This document shows, one piece after another, positions 8,892 to 16,357 of a DNA stretch of 28,042 bases. The position numbers were made by a program, and so were the translations under genes. Numbering within the stretch: position 1 is the stretch's first letter; the number at the start of each line of letters is the position of its first letter. The notes beneath the pieces were generated by a model. It did not search any database, was not told the DNA's origin, and worked only from the letters and a program-made list of their open reading frames with translations. This stretch comes from Bacteroidota bacterium. Lineage in GTDB: Bacteria; Spirochaetota; Spirochaetia; JABMQR01. The stretch covers positions 1 through 28,042 of the forward strand of contig JABMQR010000259.1 of the NCBI GenBank assembly GCA_013202335.1, read 5' to 3'.

Positions 8892-9948
8892 ACTTCGTTT
8901 GGCTTTAAAAACACCCTTCCGGATTGCCCATGGAACCTATGACTATCGGGAAAATGTCTTTATCCAGATACGGAAGGATAATCTGTTCGGATATGGAGAG
9001 GCCCCTGTTGTACCCTATTATGGGGTAACCACAGAGGCTGTTGAGGCTGATCTTCGGAATGGTGCCTGCTTAGCCCCCTTAGGCAATTTAGATTCTATCG
9101 AGGATCTGCTTTATAACCAGGGACCGGGAACGAAGCCTCAATTTGTATATCCTGTGAGTTTCTGCGCTTTTCAGAGTGCCTTAATTAGCCTGCAAGGTAT
9201 CATCAAACAGCAAAACGGAGCCAGGATTCTTGGGATAGATGCATCGGGGTCGATGCCCCAAACCTCTTTTACGCTTGCCCATGAGGACAACATTGAGGAT
9301 ATGGTTCATCGGGCTCGTACCTGCGGATTTCGCCGTTTTAAGGTGAAAGCCGGTATTCCTGGTGACATCGAAAGAATAGCACGAATTAAAGAATTGCTTC
9401 CTGAAGCATTGATTAGGGTTGATGCAAATCAGGGCTGGTCCCTGGAGGAGGCTCCGGGTAAGATTGCCGCCCTTGAGCGCATTGGTGTTGAACTTATTGA
9501 GGAACCTATCGCGGGAACCCCGGCAGAAATGGAGAGTCTGGCTCAGGCTGCTGCTGTCCCGATCGTATTGGATGAAAGTGTCAGGAATATTGGACACCTC
9601 AGATCCTACGTTACGGAAGCCCCCCATGTAGCTGGAATCGTCGTGAAGATTGCCAAGACCGGCGGTCCGTTTGCGACCCTTGCTCTGATCGAAGCAGCCG
9701 GGACTGCAGGCCTGCAGGTAATGTTAAGTTCCATGGTGGAATCAAGCGTCGGTATCGGAGCGGCCCTATCACTTGCGTCTCTTTGTTCCTGGATAGATCT
9801 GGACGCGCCCCTCCTTTTGGCTGATAATCCTTTTCAAGGTCTTGCTTATATCAATGAAAGACCCATGCTCCAATCGGGCGGGTTATACCCCTCAGCAGAG
9901 CTGGAGTCTTATCTAGCTGCAGTACCCTCAATACATTTGGAGGAATAA
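8869..9948 (+). CDS. L-Ala-D/L-Glu epimerase (enolase superfamily)
   Basis: Cytosolic racemase of the mandelate-racemase/muconate-lactonising subgroup, 359 residues from ATG 8869. The catalytic set is intact: K158-x-K160 (FKVKAG), metal ligands D185 (VDANQGW), E211/E212 (IEEPI) and D235 (LDESV), and the opposing lysines K260/K263 (VVKIAKTGG). A late DLDAP segment matches the D-x-D that grips the dipeptide amino group in Ala-Glu epimerases of the YcjG/YkfB type. These enzymes convert L-Ala-D-Glu from murein into L-Ala-L-Glu for peptidases. The overlap with dppF and linkage to anmK and murQ support the role. Another dipeptide specificity is possible. Confidence 0.85.
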   Translation: MIEIKIFRLRLALKTPFRIAHGTYDYRENVFIQIRKDNLFGYGEAPVVPYYGVTTEAVEADLRNGACLAPLGNLDSIEDLLYNQGPGTKPQFVYPVSFCAFQSALISLQGIIKQQNGARILGIDASGSMPQTSFTLAHEDNIEDMVHRARTCGFRRFKVKAGIPGDIERIARIKELLPEALIRVDANQGWSLEEAPGKIAALERIGVELIEEPIAGTPAEMESLAQAAAVPIVLDESVRNIGHLRSYVTEAPHVAGIVVKIAKTGGPFATLALIEAAGTAGLQVMLSSMVESSVGIGAALSLASLCSWIDLDAPLLLADNPFQGLAYINERPMLQSGGLYPSAELESYLAAVPSIHLEE

Positions 9949-9949
9949 T

Positions 9950-10441
9950 ATGCTTATCACAATTCGGTCTATGCTGCCTTCTGAGGTTTTTCTCTGTGTT
10001 ACCATAGCCTGTGCTTCTCCCATTGGTACCCGCTATGGTTTTGATGAGGCCAGGCTGTCTAAAGAGTTACTTGCTGCTTCACGTTTGGACAACACAGTTT
10101 TCGTGGCAAAGATTGAGGAGGTGATAGCCGGTTTTGTGTGGATTGATCCCCGTGGGGCTTTTTCTTCAGCCCCCTATCTGCGGCTTATTGCGGTTGATAA
10201 AGATATTCGAGGTTCAGGAGTTGGTTCAGCCCTTCTGCAGGAATTTGAAAGAAGAACTGCGGAGATCGGCAGGGATTTTTGTCTTCTGGTTTCTGACTTT
10301 AACGAACGAGCCATAGCTTTCTATGAGCGTCATGGGTATAAAAAAGCGGGGTTCCTTCCTGATTTTGCCTGTCCAGGTATAACGGAAATACTTATGGTGA
10401 AAAACCGAAAAGGGTGGGGTAATGAAGCAGTCGACGTATAA
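9950..10441 (+). CDS. GNAT-family N-acetyltransferase, substrate unknown
   Basis: Small acetyl-CoA-dependent acetyltransferase of 163 residues. The acetyl-CoA-binding motif A is clear (LRLIAVDKDIRGSGVGSALL, with the R-G-x-G-x-G/A turn), and the C-terminal FYERHGYKKAGF is the usual motif-B ending. A GGAGG ribosome binding site precedes ATG 9950, one base after the epimerase stop, and the end overlaps the next gene by 20 bp. The operon context suggests that it acts on a murein-derived amino compound, dipeptide or amino sugar, but nothing in the sequence specifies this. It is not a standard member of muropeptide operons. Confidence 0.8.
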   Translation: MLITIRSMLPSEVFLCVTIACASPIGTRYGFDEARLSKELLAASRLDNTVFVAKIEEVIAGFVWIDPRGAFSSAPYLRLIAVDKDIRGSGVGSALLQEFERRTAEIGRDFCLLVSDFNERAIAFYERHGYKKAGFLPDFACPGITEILMVKNRKGWGNEAVDV

Positions 10442-11528
10442 GTTTGATGAATTAACCCAACAGGCTATCGATCAGGATCTTTTTCGGGGTGCCGTTATCA
10501 GGGTTGAGCGGTTGGGGGAGCTTCTCTTTGAAAAAGCCTGGGGCCATGCTCTGTGGAACGAAACCAGGCGAACCCCTCTGCAGACAGAGCATCTCTTCGA
10601 TCTGGCTTCCCTATCAAAAATATTTACCGCAACTGCAATCCTGCGGCTCTTTTCAACTGGTGAAATCCAGGAAGACACCTTGATTATCGATCTTCTTGCA
10701 TATAAAAATCCCCTGCTGCGGACTGCCCTGGCAAAGGTTGATGTTTCTTCCCTGCTGGACCATTCTTCAGGAATCCATTATTGGTATCCCTTTTACACCC
10801 GGATTGATGAATCCTTTGAATCAATCCTGGCGTCTGTTATGGCTGAGCATCCCCGCAAAAAAGGCATAGTTTATTCTGATCTGAATTTCATGCTCCTTGG
10901 TCTTGCCCTGGAGCGGATAACCGGTAAGACTTTGCCTCAAGCAATGCAGGAATTGGTATTTGCACCTCTTGGACTTGAGAGTGCAGCGTACCATCCTGAC
11001 ACCTCCCATACCGTCGCAACCGAATTTGGCAATCGTATTGAAAAGCGTATGGTTTCTGAACTTGGATTGGAATTTTCAGGCTGGCGTGACGAAGCAATTC
11101 CCCTTCAGGGAACCTCCAATGACTGCAATTGCTATCATTATTTTAGTGGGGCAGCGGGACATGCGGGAATTTTTGCCGATGCTGCAGATGTGGCGCGTCT
11201 GGGGAATTTGTACATGGCTGGTGCTTCTTCCGAAAGTGGTGGATACCTGGATTCCTCCATCATGAAAGCCGCTGTTACCAATCGCGGTGCAGATCGCGGC
11301 TATGGGTTCCAATTCGGTCAAAACTATCCGCAGAAGGGTTTTGGTCATACGGGGTTCACCGGTACCTATCTCCATATCAACCCCGCATCTGGTTTGACGA
11401 TTACTGTCTTAACCAATCGTCTGCACGTTTCGAATCCACAGGATATAAATCCCTATCGACGTGCGGTGTCTGAAAGTGTGCTTATGCGCGGAACCTTTTT
11501 GATGAAAAAAAGCAACTCTATAAAGTGA
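10422..11528 (+). CDS. Class-C beta-lactamase-fold serine hydrolase, putative muramyl-peptide amidase
   Basis: Serine hydrolase of 368 residues in the beta-lactamase/PBP4*-like family (PF00144). The active-site motifs are S63-x-x-K66 (SLSK), Y151-S-D153 (the Y-x-N equivalent) and H309-T-G311 (the K-T-G equivalent), with the common AGHAGIF motif between them. B. subtilis AmiE, encoded in its MurNAc cluster, is a family member that removes peptide from MurNAc, so a similar amidase role fits here. Unlike AmiE it has no signal peptide, which implies action in the cytoplasm after import. An esterase or D-amino-peptidase activity is the main alternative. The start overlaps the acetyltransferase gene, with GGGTGGGG upstream. 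Confidence 0.82.
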   Translation: MKQSTYKFDELTQQAIDQDLFRGAVIRVERLGELLFEKAWGHALWNETRRTPLQTEHLFDLASLSKIFTATAILRLFSTGEIQEDTLIIDLLAYKNPLLRTALAKVDVSSLLDHSSGIHYWYPFYTRIDESFESILASVMAEHPRKKGIVYSDLNFMLLGLALERITGKTLPQAMQELVFAPLGLESAAYHPDTSHTVATEFGNRIEKRMVSELGLEFSGWRDEAIPLQGTSNDCNCYHYFSGAAGHAGIFADAADVARLGNLYMAGASSESGGYLDSSIMKAAVTNRGADRGYGFQFGQNYPQKGFGHTGFTGTYLHINPASGLTITVLTNRLHVSNPQDINPYRRAVSESVLMRGTFLMKKSNSIK

Positions 11529-11539
11529 CCGAAGTCACT
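11524..11539 (+). repeat. Small hairpin at the end of the muropeptide operon
   Basis: AGTGAC and GTCACT form a 6-bp stem on a CGAA loop, overlapping the stop codon of the hydrolase gene. A second short dyad (GACT-GT-AGTC) follows directly. No U tract is present on the plus strand, so termination here would be weak or factor-assisted. Confidence 0.4.
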
Positions 11540-11558
11540 GACTGTAGTCAAAAAAAGA

Positions 11559-11587
11559 TTGACAAAACAGAATTCATACCGTAAGAT
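11559..11587 (+). promoter_or_regulatory. Sigma-70-type promoter of the etf operon
   Basis: TTGACA (11559-11564), a 17-bp spacer and TAAGAT (11582-11587). The -35 box is a perfect match and the spacing is optimal. It is the clearest promoter in the window and would give a leader of about 90 bases before etfB. The TetR regulator encoded at the end of the operon is the natural candidate to act here. Confidence 0.75.
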
Positions 11588-11684
11588 TTTGGGATGGTAC
11601 GAACTTTATTGCTATGTTAATTACTAAATATCAATTCTCACACATTTTGATTCGTATCCTTATAAAACACGATTGGAGATGTCT

Positions 11685-12482
11685 ATGCACATTATTGTAC
11701 CCATAAAACAGGTGCCTGAGACAAGCAATGTCAAGATGGATACTGAAACAGGCACCATGATCAGATCCGGGGTGGAATCTGTAGTGAATCCGCTGGATCT
11801 CTATGCGATAGAGACAGCTCTTCGCATCAGAGAAACCAACGGCGGAACCGTCACTGTAATTACCATGGGACCTCTCTCTGCCGAAAGAGTGCTGAGAGAA
11901 GCGGTAGCAATGGGTTGCGATGAGGCTGTTCACCTGTCGGATCGAAAATTCGGCGGTGCAGACACCTGGGCAACCTCCTATACACTGGCACAGGGCATCC
12001 TGAAAATCGGATCTTATGACCTGATCATTACCGGTGAACGGGCGACAGACGGAGACACAGGGCAGGTAGGCCCAGGCATTGCAGCCTGGCTCAATATCCC
12101 TTTAGCAACCTATGTTTCCAAAATAGACTCGATTACAGAAAAAAGAATGGAAGTTGAAAGACTCATTGAGGAAGGGTATCAGTCTGTCAGAATTACTCTT
12201 CCGGCAGTGATGACTGTTGTTAAAGAGGCTGCTTCCCCACGCCTCCCCACTTTGAAAGGAAAAAAACGGGCAAAACAGCTGGTAATACCCCTCTATGGGT
12301 ATGAGGATATTGCTGCCGATCCCAAAAAAATAGGTTTGAAAGGCTCGCCTACGCGGGTCGTCAAGATTGAGATACCAAAGGTAACACGTACATGCAGGAG
12401 TGTTGCTGCACATGATGATGAAGGGGTGAAGGCAGCTGTTGATGAGCTGATGGCGTACCTCAGCACCCGGGGGGTCTTGTGA
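11685..12482 (+). CDS. etfB: Electron transfer flavoprotein beta subunit, bifurcating-type
   Basis: EtfB of 265 residues, partner of EtfA. The start is taken at ATG 11685, six bases after GGAG; the upstream TTG and ATG codons are too close to that ribosome binding site. The N terminus IIVPIKQVPETSNVKMDTET, the MGP segment (VITMGPLSAERVLREA) and SDRKFGGADTWATS match the pattern of NAD-binding, electron-bifurcating EtfB proteins rather than the AMP-binding mitochondrial type. ATERATDGDTGQVGP-like residues near 110 (GERATDGDTGQVGPG) are the usual flavin/nucleotide segment. It overlaps etfA by 4 bp. Bifurcation is inferred from these motifs and the neighbouring dehydrogenase. Confidence 0.93.
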   Translation: MHIIVPIKQVPETSNVKMDTETGTMIRSGVESVVNPLDLYAIETALRIRETNGGTVTVITMGPLSAERVLREAVAMGCDEAVHLSDRKFGGADTWATSYTLAQGILKIGSYDLIITGERATDGDTGQVGPGIAAWLNIPLATYVSKIDSITEKRMEVERLIEEGYQSVRITLPAVMTVVKEAASPRLPTLKGKKRAKQLVIPLYGYEDIAADPKKIGLKGSPTRVVKIEIPKVTRTCRSVAAHDDEGVKAAVDELMAYLSTRGVL

Positions 12483-13528
12483 AAAGAGTAATCGAGAAAA
12501 CAGCGAGGGAGCTTGGAAAGCAGAAGGAATTGGATATGGGGTATGTATGGACATTGGCGGAGCAGTATGAAGGACACCTGAAAGAGGTCTCCTATGAGCT
12601 TCTTTTCCGAGGGCGGACCCTTGCAGACAGGCTGGGAATAAAGCTTGCTTCTCTGGTCATGGGAAACGGTCTCTCTCAGGGCGAGCTTGAAAAACTGATA
12701 AAAAAGGGCGCAGATGTCGTCTATTGTGTAGCCGATCCGCGAGTGGAAAATTATGTATGTGAAACCTATGCCAACACCATAGCTGCCCTCATACAGGAGT
12801 ATCAGCCACACATAATTCTGGCCGCAGCTACCTCCATGGGAAGAAGCCTGATGCCCTATATCGCCGTGAAAGTGCATACCGGTTTGACTGCCGACTGCAC
12901 AGAACTTGCTATTGAAGAGGGCACCAGAAACCTGTTGCAGACGCGTCCTGCAATCGGTGGAAATATTATGGCAACCATAAAGACCCCGGAATACCGCCCC
13001 CAGATGGCAACGGTACGCCCTAAATCATCCTATACCCTACCGGAAGATCCTGATCGGGAGGGTGAAATAGTACAGATCCCTTTTTGTCCGGATTGGTTTG
13101 ATGGGCGGGTCGAGGTTCTCGGCTGCAGAAAAGATGATTCAGAGTTTGTTAATATAGAGGAAGCAGATATCGTCATTGCCGGGGGCAGGGGAGTGAAGAA
13201 AAGAGAAAATTTCGCAATCCTTCAAGATCTTGCAGATTCGATGGGTGGCGTGGTCGGAGCCTCCCGAAATGCAGTGGATCGCGGATGGACCAGCTATCCC
13301 CATCAGGTCGGACTTTCGGGAAAGACAATTTCACCCAAACTCTACGTGGGATTGGGGATATCCGGTGCAGTGCAGCATCTTGCCGGAATAAAGACTGCAG
13401 AAGTGATTATAGCAATAAACAGCGATTCTGAAGCAAACCTGATGAAAGTAGCAGATTTTGCCATAGTAGGAGATCTTTTCAGGATCATCCCTGAGCTTCG
13501 CAAGCGATTTCCCGGAAAGGAAGCCTAA
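12479..13528 (+). CDS. etfA: Electron transfer flavoprotein alpha subunit
   Basis: EtfA of 349 residues from GTG 12479, which overlaps the etfB stop by 4 bp. The N-terminal domain begins after about 20 residues (YVWTLAEQYEGHLKEVSYEL). The C-terminal FAD-binding domain is complete: GGRGVKKRENF, GASRNAVDRGW, PHQVGLSGKTISPKLYVGLG, ISGAVQHLAGI, AINSDSEANLM and ADFAIVGD. It has no N-terminal ferredoxin-like iron-sulfur domain, which some lactate-dehydrogenase-linked EtfA proteins carry, so ferredoxin would have to donate electrons directly or through another protein. It lies 2 bp before the dehydrogenase gene, which points to a three-subunit complex. Confidence 0.94.
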   Translation: MKRVIEKTARELGKQKELDMGYVWTLAEQYEGHLKEVSYELLFRGRTLADRLGIKLASLVMGNGLSQGELEKLIKKGADVVYCVADPRVENYVCETYANTIAALIQEYQPHIILAAATSMGRSLMPYIAVKVHTGLTADCTELAIEEGTRNLLQTRPAIGGNIMATIKTPEYRPQMATVRPKSSYTLPEDPDREGEIVQIPFCPDWFDGRVEVLGCRKDDSEFVNIEEADIVIAGGRGVKKRENFAILQDLADSMGGVVGASRNAVDRGWTSYPHQVGLSGKTISPKLYVGLGISGAVQHLAGIKTAEVIIAINSDSEANLMKVADFAIVGDLFRIIPELRKRFPGKEA

Positions 13529-13530
13529 TC

Positions 13531-15015
13531 ATGAATGGAAAAAGAGAGAGCACGAATGGCATGAGCGGTCTGAACGGAATGTCATATGGACGAGTGACCG
13601 TCAGTGTAGTCGATGAGCTGAAACAGATCACAGGCAGCCGTAATATCATTGTGGATAGGGAAAAGATGGAGAGTTACTCTCACGATGAGACCTCCGCAGA
13701 AGAATACGGACACATGCCCGATGTCGTGGTGACCCCGGAATCAACCGAACAGATAGCCTCCATCATGAAGATTGCCTATCGCGATTCTATCCCGGTTACC
13801 CCCAGAGGAGCAGGATCCGGTCTCTCCGGAGGGGCAATCCCGGCCTATGGCGGCATCCTTCTCTCGGTAGAAAAAATGAATCACATTCTGGAAATAGATC
13901 TGGCGAACATGGTGGTAGTTGCCGAAGCCGGTGTAATCACCAATGAATTGAATGTTCAGGTTAAGGATCACGGCCTCTACTTTGCAGGATATCCTATGAG
14001 TCTGGAGACCTGTTTTCTCGGTGGGAATATTGCCGAGAATGCCGGCGGCGGAAAGGCTGTCAAATATGGGGTAACCGGCCGCTATGTGCTTGGCATGGAG
14101 GTGGTCACCCCTGCAGGAGACATTCTTCATCTTGGGGGTAAAGTAACGAAAGATGTCAGCGGGTATGACCTGAAGCAGCTCTTTATCGGTTCTGAAGGAA
14201 CCCTCGGAATTATCACTCATGCAACAATCCGTCTTCTCGGACTACCAACAGCAAAAGCCGATCTGCTGGTGCCTTTCAAAACAGTGGAGGAGGCTATTCG
14301 GGTTGTTCCCCTCATCATGTCCAGGGGAATAGTTCCCACGAGCATAGAATTTATGGATAGGATCTCTGTTGAAACATCCTGCCGATACCTGAATGAATCA
14401 CTTCCGTATGAAGGAGTGGGGGCCATGCTCTTAATAGAGGTTGACGGCTCCAATACTGATCAAGTTGAGAGTGATATGATAACCGTCGGCGACCTATGTG
14501 CCGATAATGGTGCTATGGAAGTCTATGTTGCTGAAGATCGAAACACCCAGGAGCGAATTTGGTCAGTACGCAGAAATATTGCTGAGGCTTTCAAGATCTT
14601 CTGCCCGGTTCAGAGCCTGGAAGATATAGTGGTGCCTATCGGATCGATCCCTGCTGTGATCCCGGTGCTGACAAAACTTTCCGGGAAGTATGGTGTCACA
14701 ATTCCCTGCTATGGGCATGCGGGTGACGGTAATCTGCATGCAACTCTGGTTAAAGATCCTGAAATGGCCATGGAAGAGTGGCAGAGGATAGAGCCGCTTC
14801 TCCTGCGTGAGCTCTATGCTTTTGTAATCAATACCCTTGGTGGGAAAATTAGCGGAGAGCATGGAATTGGACTGAAGCGGAGGGAGTATCTATGTGAGCT
14901 GATGCCGGAAGCAGAGTACGCGATGATGCGTGCGGTAAAGGAGGCAATTGATCCCAGGGGAATTATGAATCCTGGCAAAATTTTCAGTCCTGCTGAGAGT
15001 AACGTGATTCAGTAA
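13531..15015 (+). CDS. FAD-linked 2-hydroxyacid dehydrogenase (GlcD/LctD type)
   Basis: Flavoprotein of 494 residues, VAO/PCMH fold. The FAD_binding_4 domain spans about residues 60-240 (TPRGAGSGLSGGAIP, LGGNIAENAGGGKAVKYG, KDVSGYDLKQLFIGSEGTLG). The FAD-oxidase C-terminal domain follows, with CYGHAGDGNLHATLV, GGKISGEHGIGLKRREYL and IDPRGIMNPGKIF. These are the motifs of glycolate oxidase GlcD and D-lactate dehydrogenases. Position directly after etfB-etfA matches the Acetobacterium woodii lctBCD arrangement, where the complex oxidises lactate with NAD+ while consuming reduced ferredoxin. About 25 Asn/Gly/Ser-rich residues precede the conserved domain, so the true start could be an internal Met. 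Glycolate or 2-hydroxyglutarate are alternative substrates. Confidence 0.87.
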   Translation: MNGKRESTNGMSGLNGMSYGRVTVSVVDELKQITGSRNIIVDREKMESYSHDETSAEEYGHMPDVVVTPESTEQIASIMKIAYRDSIPVTPRGAGSGLSGGAIPAYGGILLSVEKMNHILEIDLANMVVVAEAGVITNELNVQVKDHGLYFAGYPMSLETCFLGGNIAENAGGGKAVKYGVTGRYVLGMEVVTPAGDILHLGGKVTKDVSGYDLKQLFIGSEGTLGIITHATIRLLGLPTAKADLLVPFKTVEEAIRVVPLIMSRGIVPTSIEFMDRISVETSCRYLNESLPYEGVGAMLLIEVDGSNTDQVESDMITVGDLCADNGAMEVYVAEDRNTQERIWSVRRNIAEAFKIFCPVQSLEDIVVPIGSIPAVIPVLTKLSGKYGVTIPCYGHAGDGNLHATLVKDPEMAMEEWQRIEPLLLRELYAFVINTLGGKISGEHGIGLKRREYLCELMPEAEYAMMRAVKEAIDPRGIMNPGKIFSPAESNVIQ

Positions 15016-15025
15016 AGGAGGTGCT

Positions 15026-15682
15026 ATGGAAAAGAGAGCGAGTGAAGCGAATTCCCGAAAGATCAAGGCGCAGCAAACAAAACAGATTATCTTTGAGAGT
15101 GCTTTGACCCTCTTTAGGACGAAAGGTTTTGAAGCGGTAACGATTGAAGATATAACGAAGCATGCAGGAACCTCCAAGGGGAGTTTCTATACCTACTTTG
15201 CAACAAAAAGCGATATTATTGTTGAGGAGTTCTGGGCAATTGATGCCTACTATCGCTCATATGCGCCAAACTTGAAACGCTATACCAGCGCTTCAGATAA
15301 ACTGACTGCTTTTACCCGTGCCCAGATGCGCTATGTCCGCGACCGGATAGGTGTTGATATGCTGAAGATTCTCTATGCTAATCAGACCATTAAAGAGGGT
15401 TCTGACAAAGCGATCATAGACAGAAAGCGGTTCTGGCACACATTCATCACCGAGATCATAGCTGAAGGGCAGGCTAGCGGTGAATTCCGCAGCTCGCCGG
15501 ATGCAGAAACTTTTGCTGTCTACTTTAACCGTGCAGTTCGTGGGATCCTACTTGATTGGTGCATCTCCTCCGGGGGCTTTGATCTGGTTTCGGAAGGAGT
15601 CTCCTATTGTAAGGATTTCCTGGTCAGAGGTCCCTCGGGATTGAAAATTCCCGGCACGCCTGACATGGGTATGAAGCGGTAA
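15026..15682 (+). CDS. TetR/AcrR-family transcriptional regulator
   Basis: Regulator of 218 residues. The N-terminal TetR helix-turn-helix is clear at about residues 15-60 (FESALTLFRTKGFEAVTIED, then AGTSKGSFYTYFATKSDI). The C-terminal ligand-binding half has no recognisable ligand signature. A strong AAAGGAGG ribosome binding site precedes ATG 15026, 10 bp after the dehydrogenase gene. It is therefore probably the last gene of the etf operon and an autoregulator of the promoter at 11559. The ligand could be an acyl-CoA or hydroxyacid, but that is conjecture. Confidence 0.88.
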   Translation: MEKRASEANSRKIKAQQTKQIIFESALTLFRTKGFEAVTIEDITKHAGTSKGSFYTYFATKSDIIVEEFWAIDAYYRSYAPNLKRYTSASDKLTAFTRAQMRYVRDRIGVDMLKILYANQTIKEGSDKAIIDRKRFWHTFITEIIAEGQASGEFRSSPDAETFAVYFNRAVRGILLDWCISSGGFDLVSEGVSYCKDFLVRGPSGLKIPGTPDMGMKR

Positions 15683-15684
15683 TG

Positions 15685-15724
15685 TGGACGGATACGCCAT
15701 ACCCTGGACGGCTGCGCCTTACCT
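15685..15724 (+). repeat. Two tandem copies of a 20-bp unit between convergent genes
   Basis: A unit beginning TGGACGG occurs at 15685-15704 and 15705-15724, with four mismatches between the copies, and TGGAG starts a truncated third. It lies in the gap between the convergent tetR and CBS genes. No function is evident and no intrinsic terminator is seen here. Confidence 0.55.
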
Positions 15725-15760
15725 GGAGTGAAATGAGAATATTGGTATTCAGCCATTTTA

Positions 15761-16198
15761 TTAATAGGTGTTTGTAATGTAGTATTCCAATTGTCCAATC
15801 TTGAGTGCACAGTCTACAAGCATAGACTTGGCCACATCCCCGATAGAAATAATACCAACCAAAGTTTCGTTCTCTACCACAGGAAGGTGGCGGAACCGTC
15901 CGGTTGTCATAAGTTGAAGACATTCATCGAGACTCTGGTGTGGCTTCACATAGGTGACTCCTTTGGTCATCACATCAGAAACAGGTACTGTGGTTGTAAT
16001 ATCAATCCGTCCTGCCATGTGTCGGATGATATCACGTTCTGACAGAATCCCCTTAATGGCTTCTTTCTCATCAAGAACCAAGATTGCGCCTATTTTATAC
16101 TGGGTAAGTTTAAGAATCGCTTGTGTCAGCGTATCTTCAGGCTGAACACTGACAACCTCACTTCCTTTCTGATCTAAAATGCTTTTCACTGTATTCAT
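15761..16198 (-). CDS. CBS-domain-pair protein
   Basis: Cytosolic protein of 145 residues made almost entirely of two CBS motifs, about residues 10-65 and 75-135 (TLTQAILKLTQYKIGAILVL, GILSERDIIRHMAG, MTKGVTYVKPHQSLDECLQL, RHLPVVENETLVGIISIGDV). Such stand-alone Bateman modules bind adenine nucleotides or similar ligands and often act as energy sensors. ATG 16198 is chosen because AGGAGGT lies five bases upstream; an ATG nine codons earlier lacks a ribosome binding site. It runs in the same direction as pyruvate kinase, 159 bp downstream of it, so a metabolic link is possible but not shown. Confidence 0.92.
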   Translation of the reverse strand: MNTVKSILDQKGSEVVSVQPEDTLTQAILKLTQYKIGAILVLDEKEAIKGILSERDIIRHMAGRIDITTTVPVSDVMTKGVTYVKPHQSLDECLQLMTTGRFRHLPVVENETLVGIISIGDVAKSMLVDCALKIGQLEYYITNTY

Positions 16199-16357
16199 AA
16201 CGTACCTCCTGAGGCTCTTGATCATGTTGAATCTGATCTATATGTGTATATTGAAATGTTACCCTGTCAGACCCGAATAGGCAAGAGGAATCTGCGATAT
16301 CAGGCTGCTATTGTAAAAGGTTCGTTTAACTGGGCATTTTGCTCATGGCACCCTTTT

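Noticed and set aside
12293..12877. 194-codon open frame antisense to etfB/etfA
   Set aside because: It mirrors two well-conserved genes and shows no domain and no ribosome binding site.
16262..16276. A further copy of the GGGTCTGAC-type palindrome upstream of the CBS gene
   Set aside because: Only one half matches; the second arm is not complementary, so it is not a clear family member.
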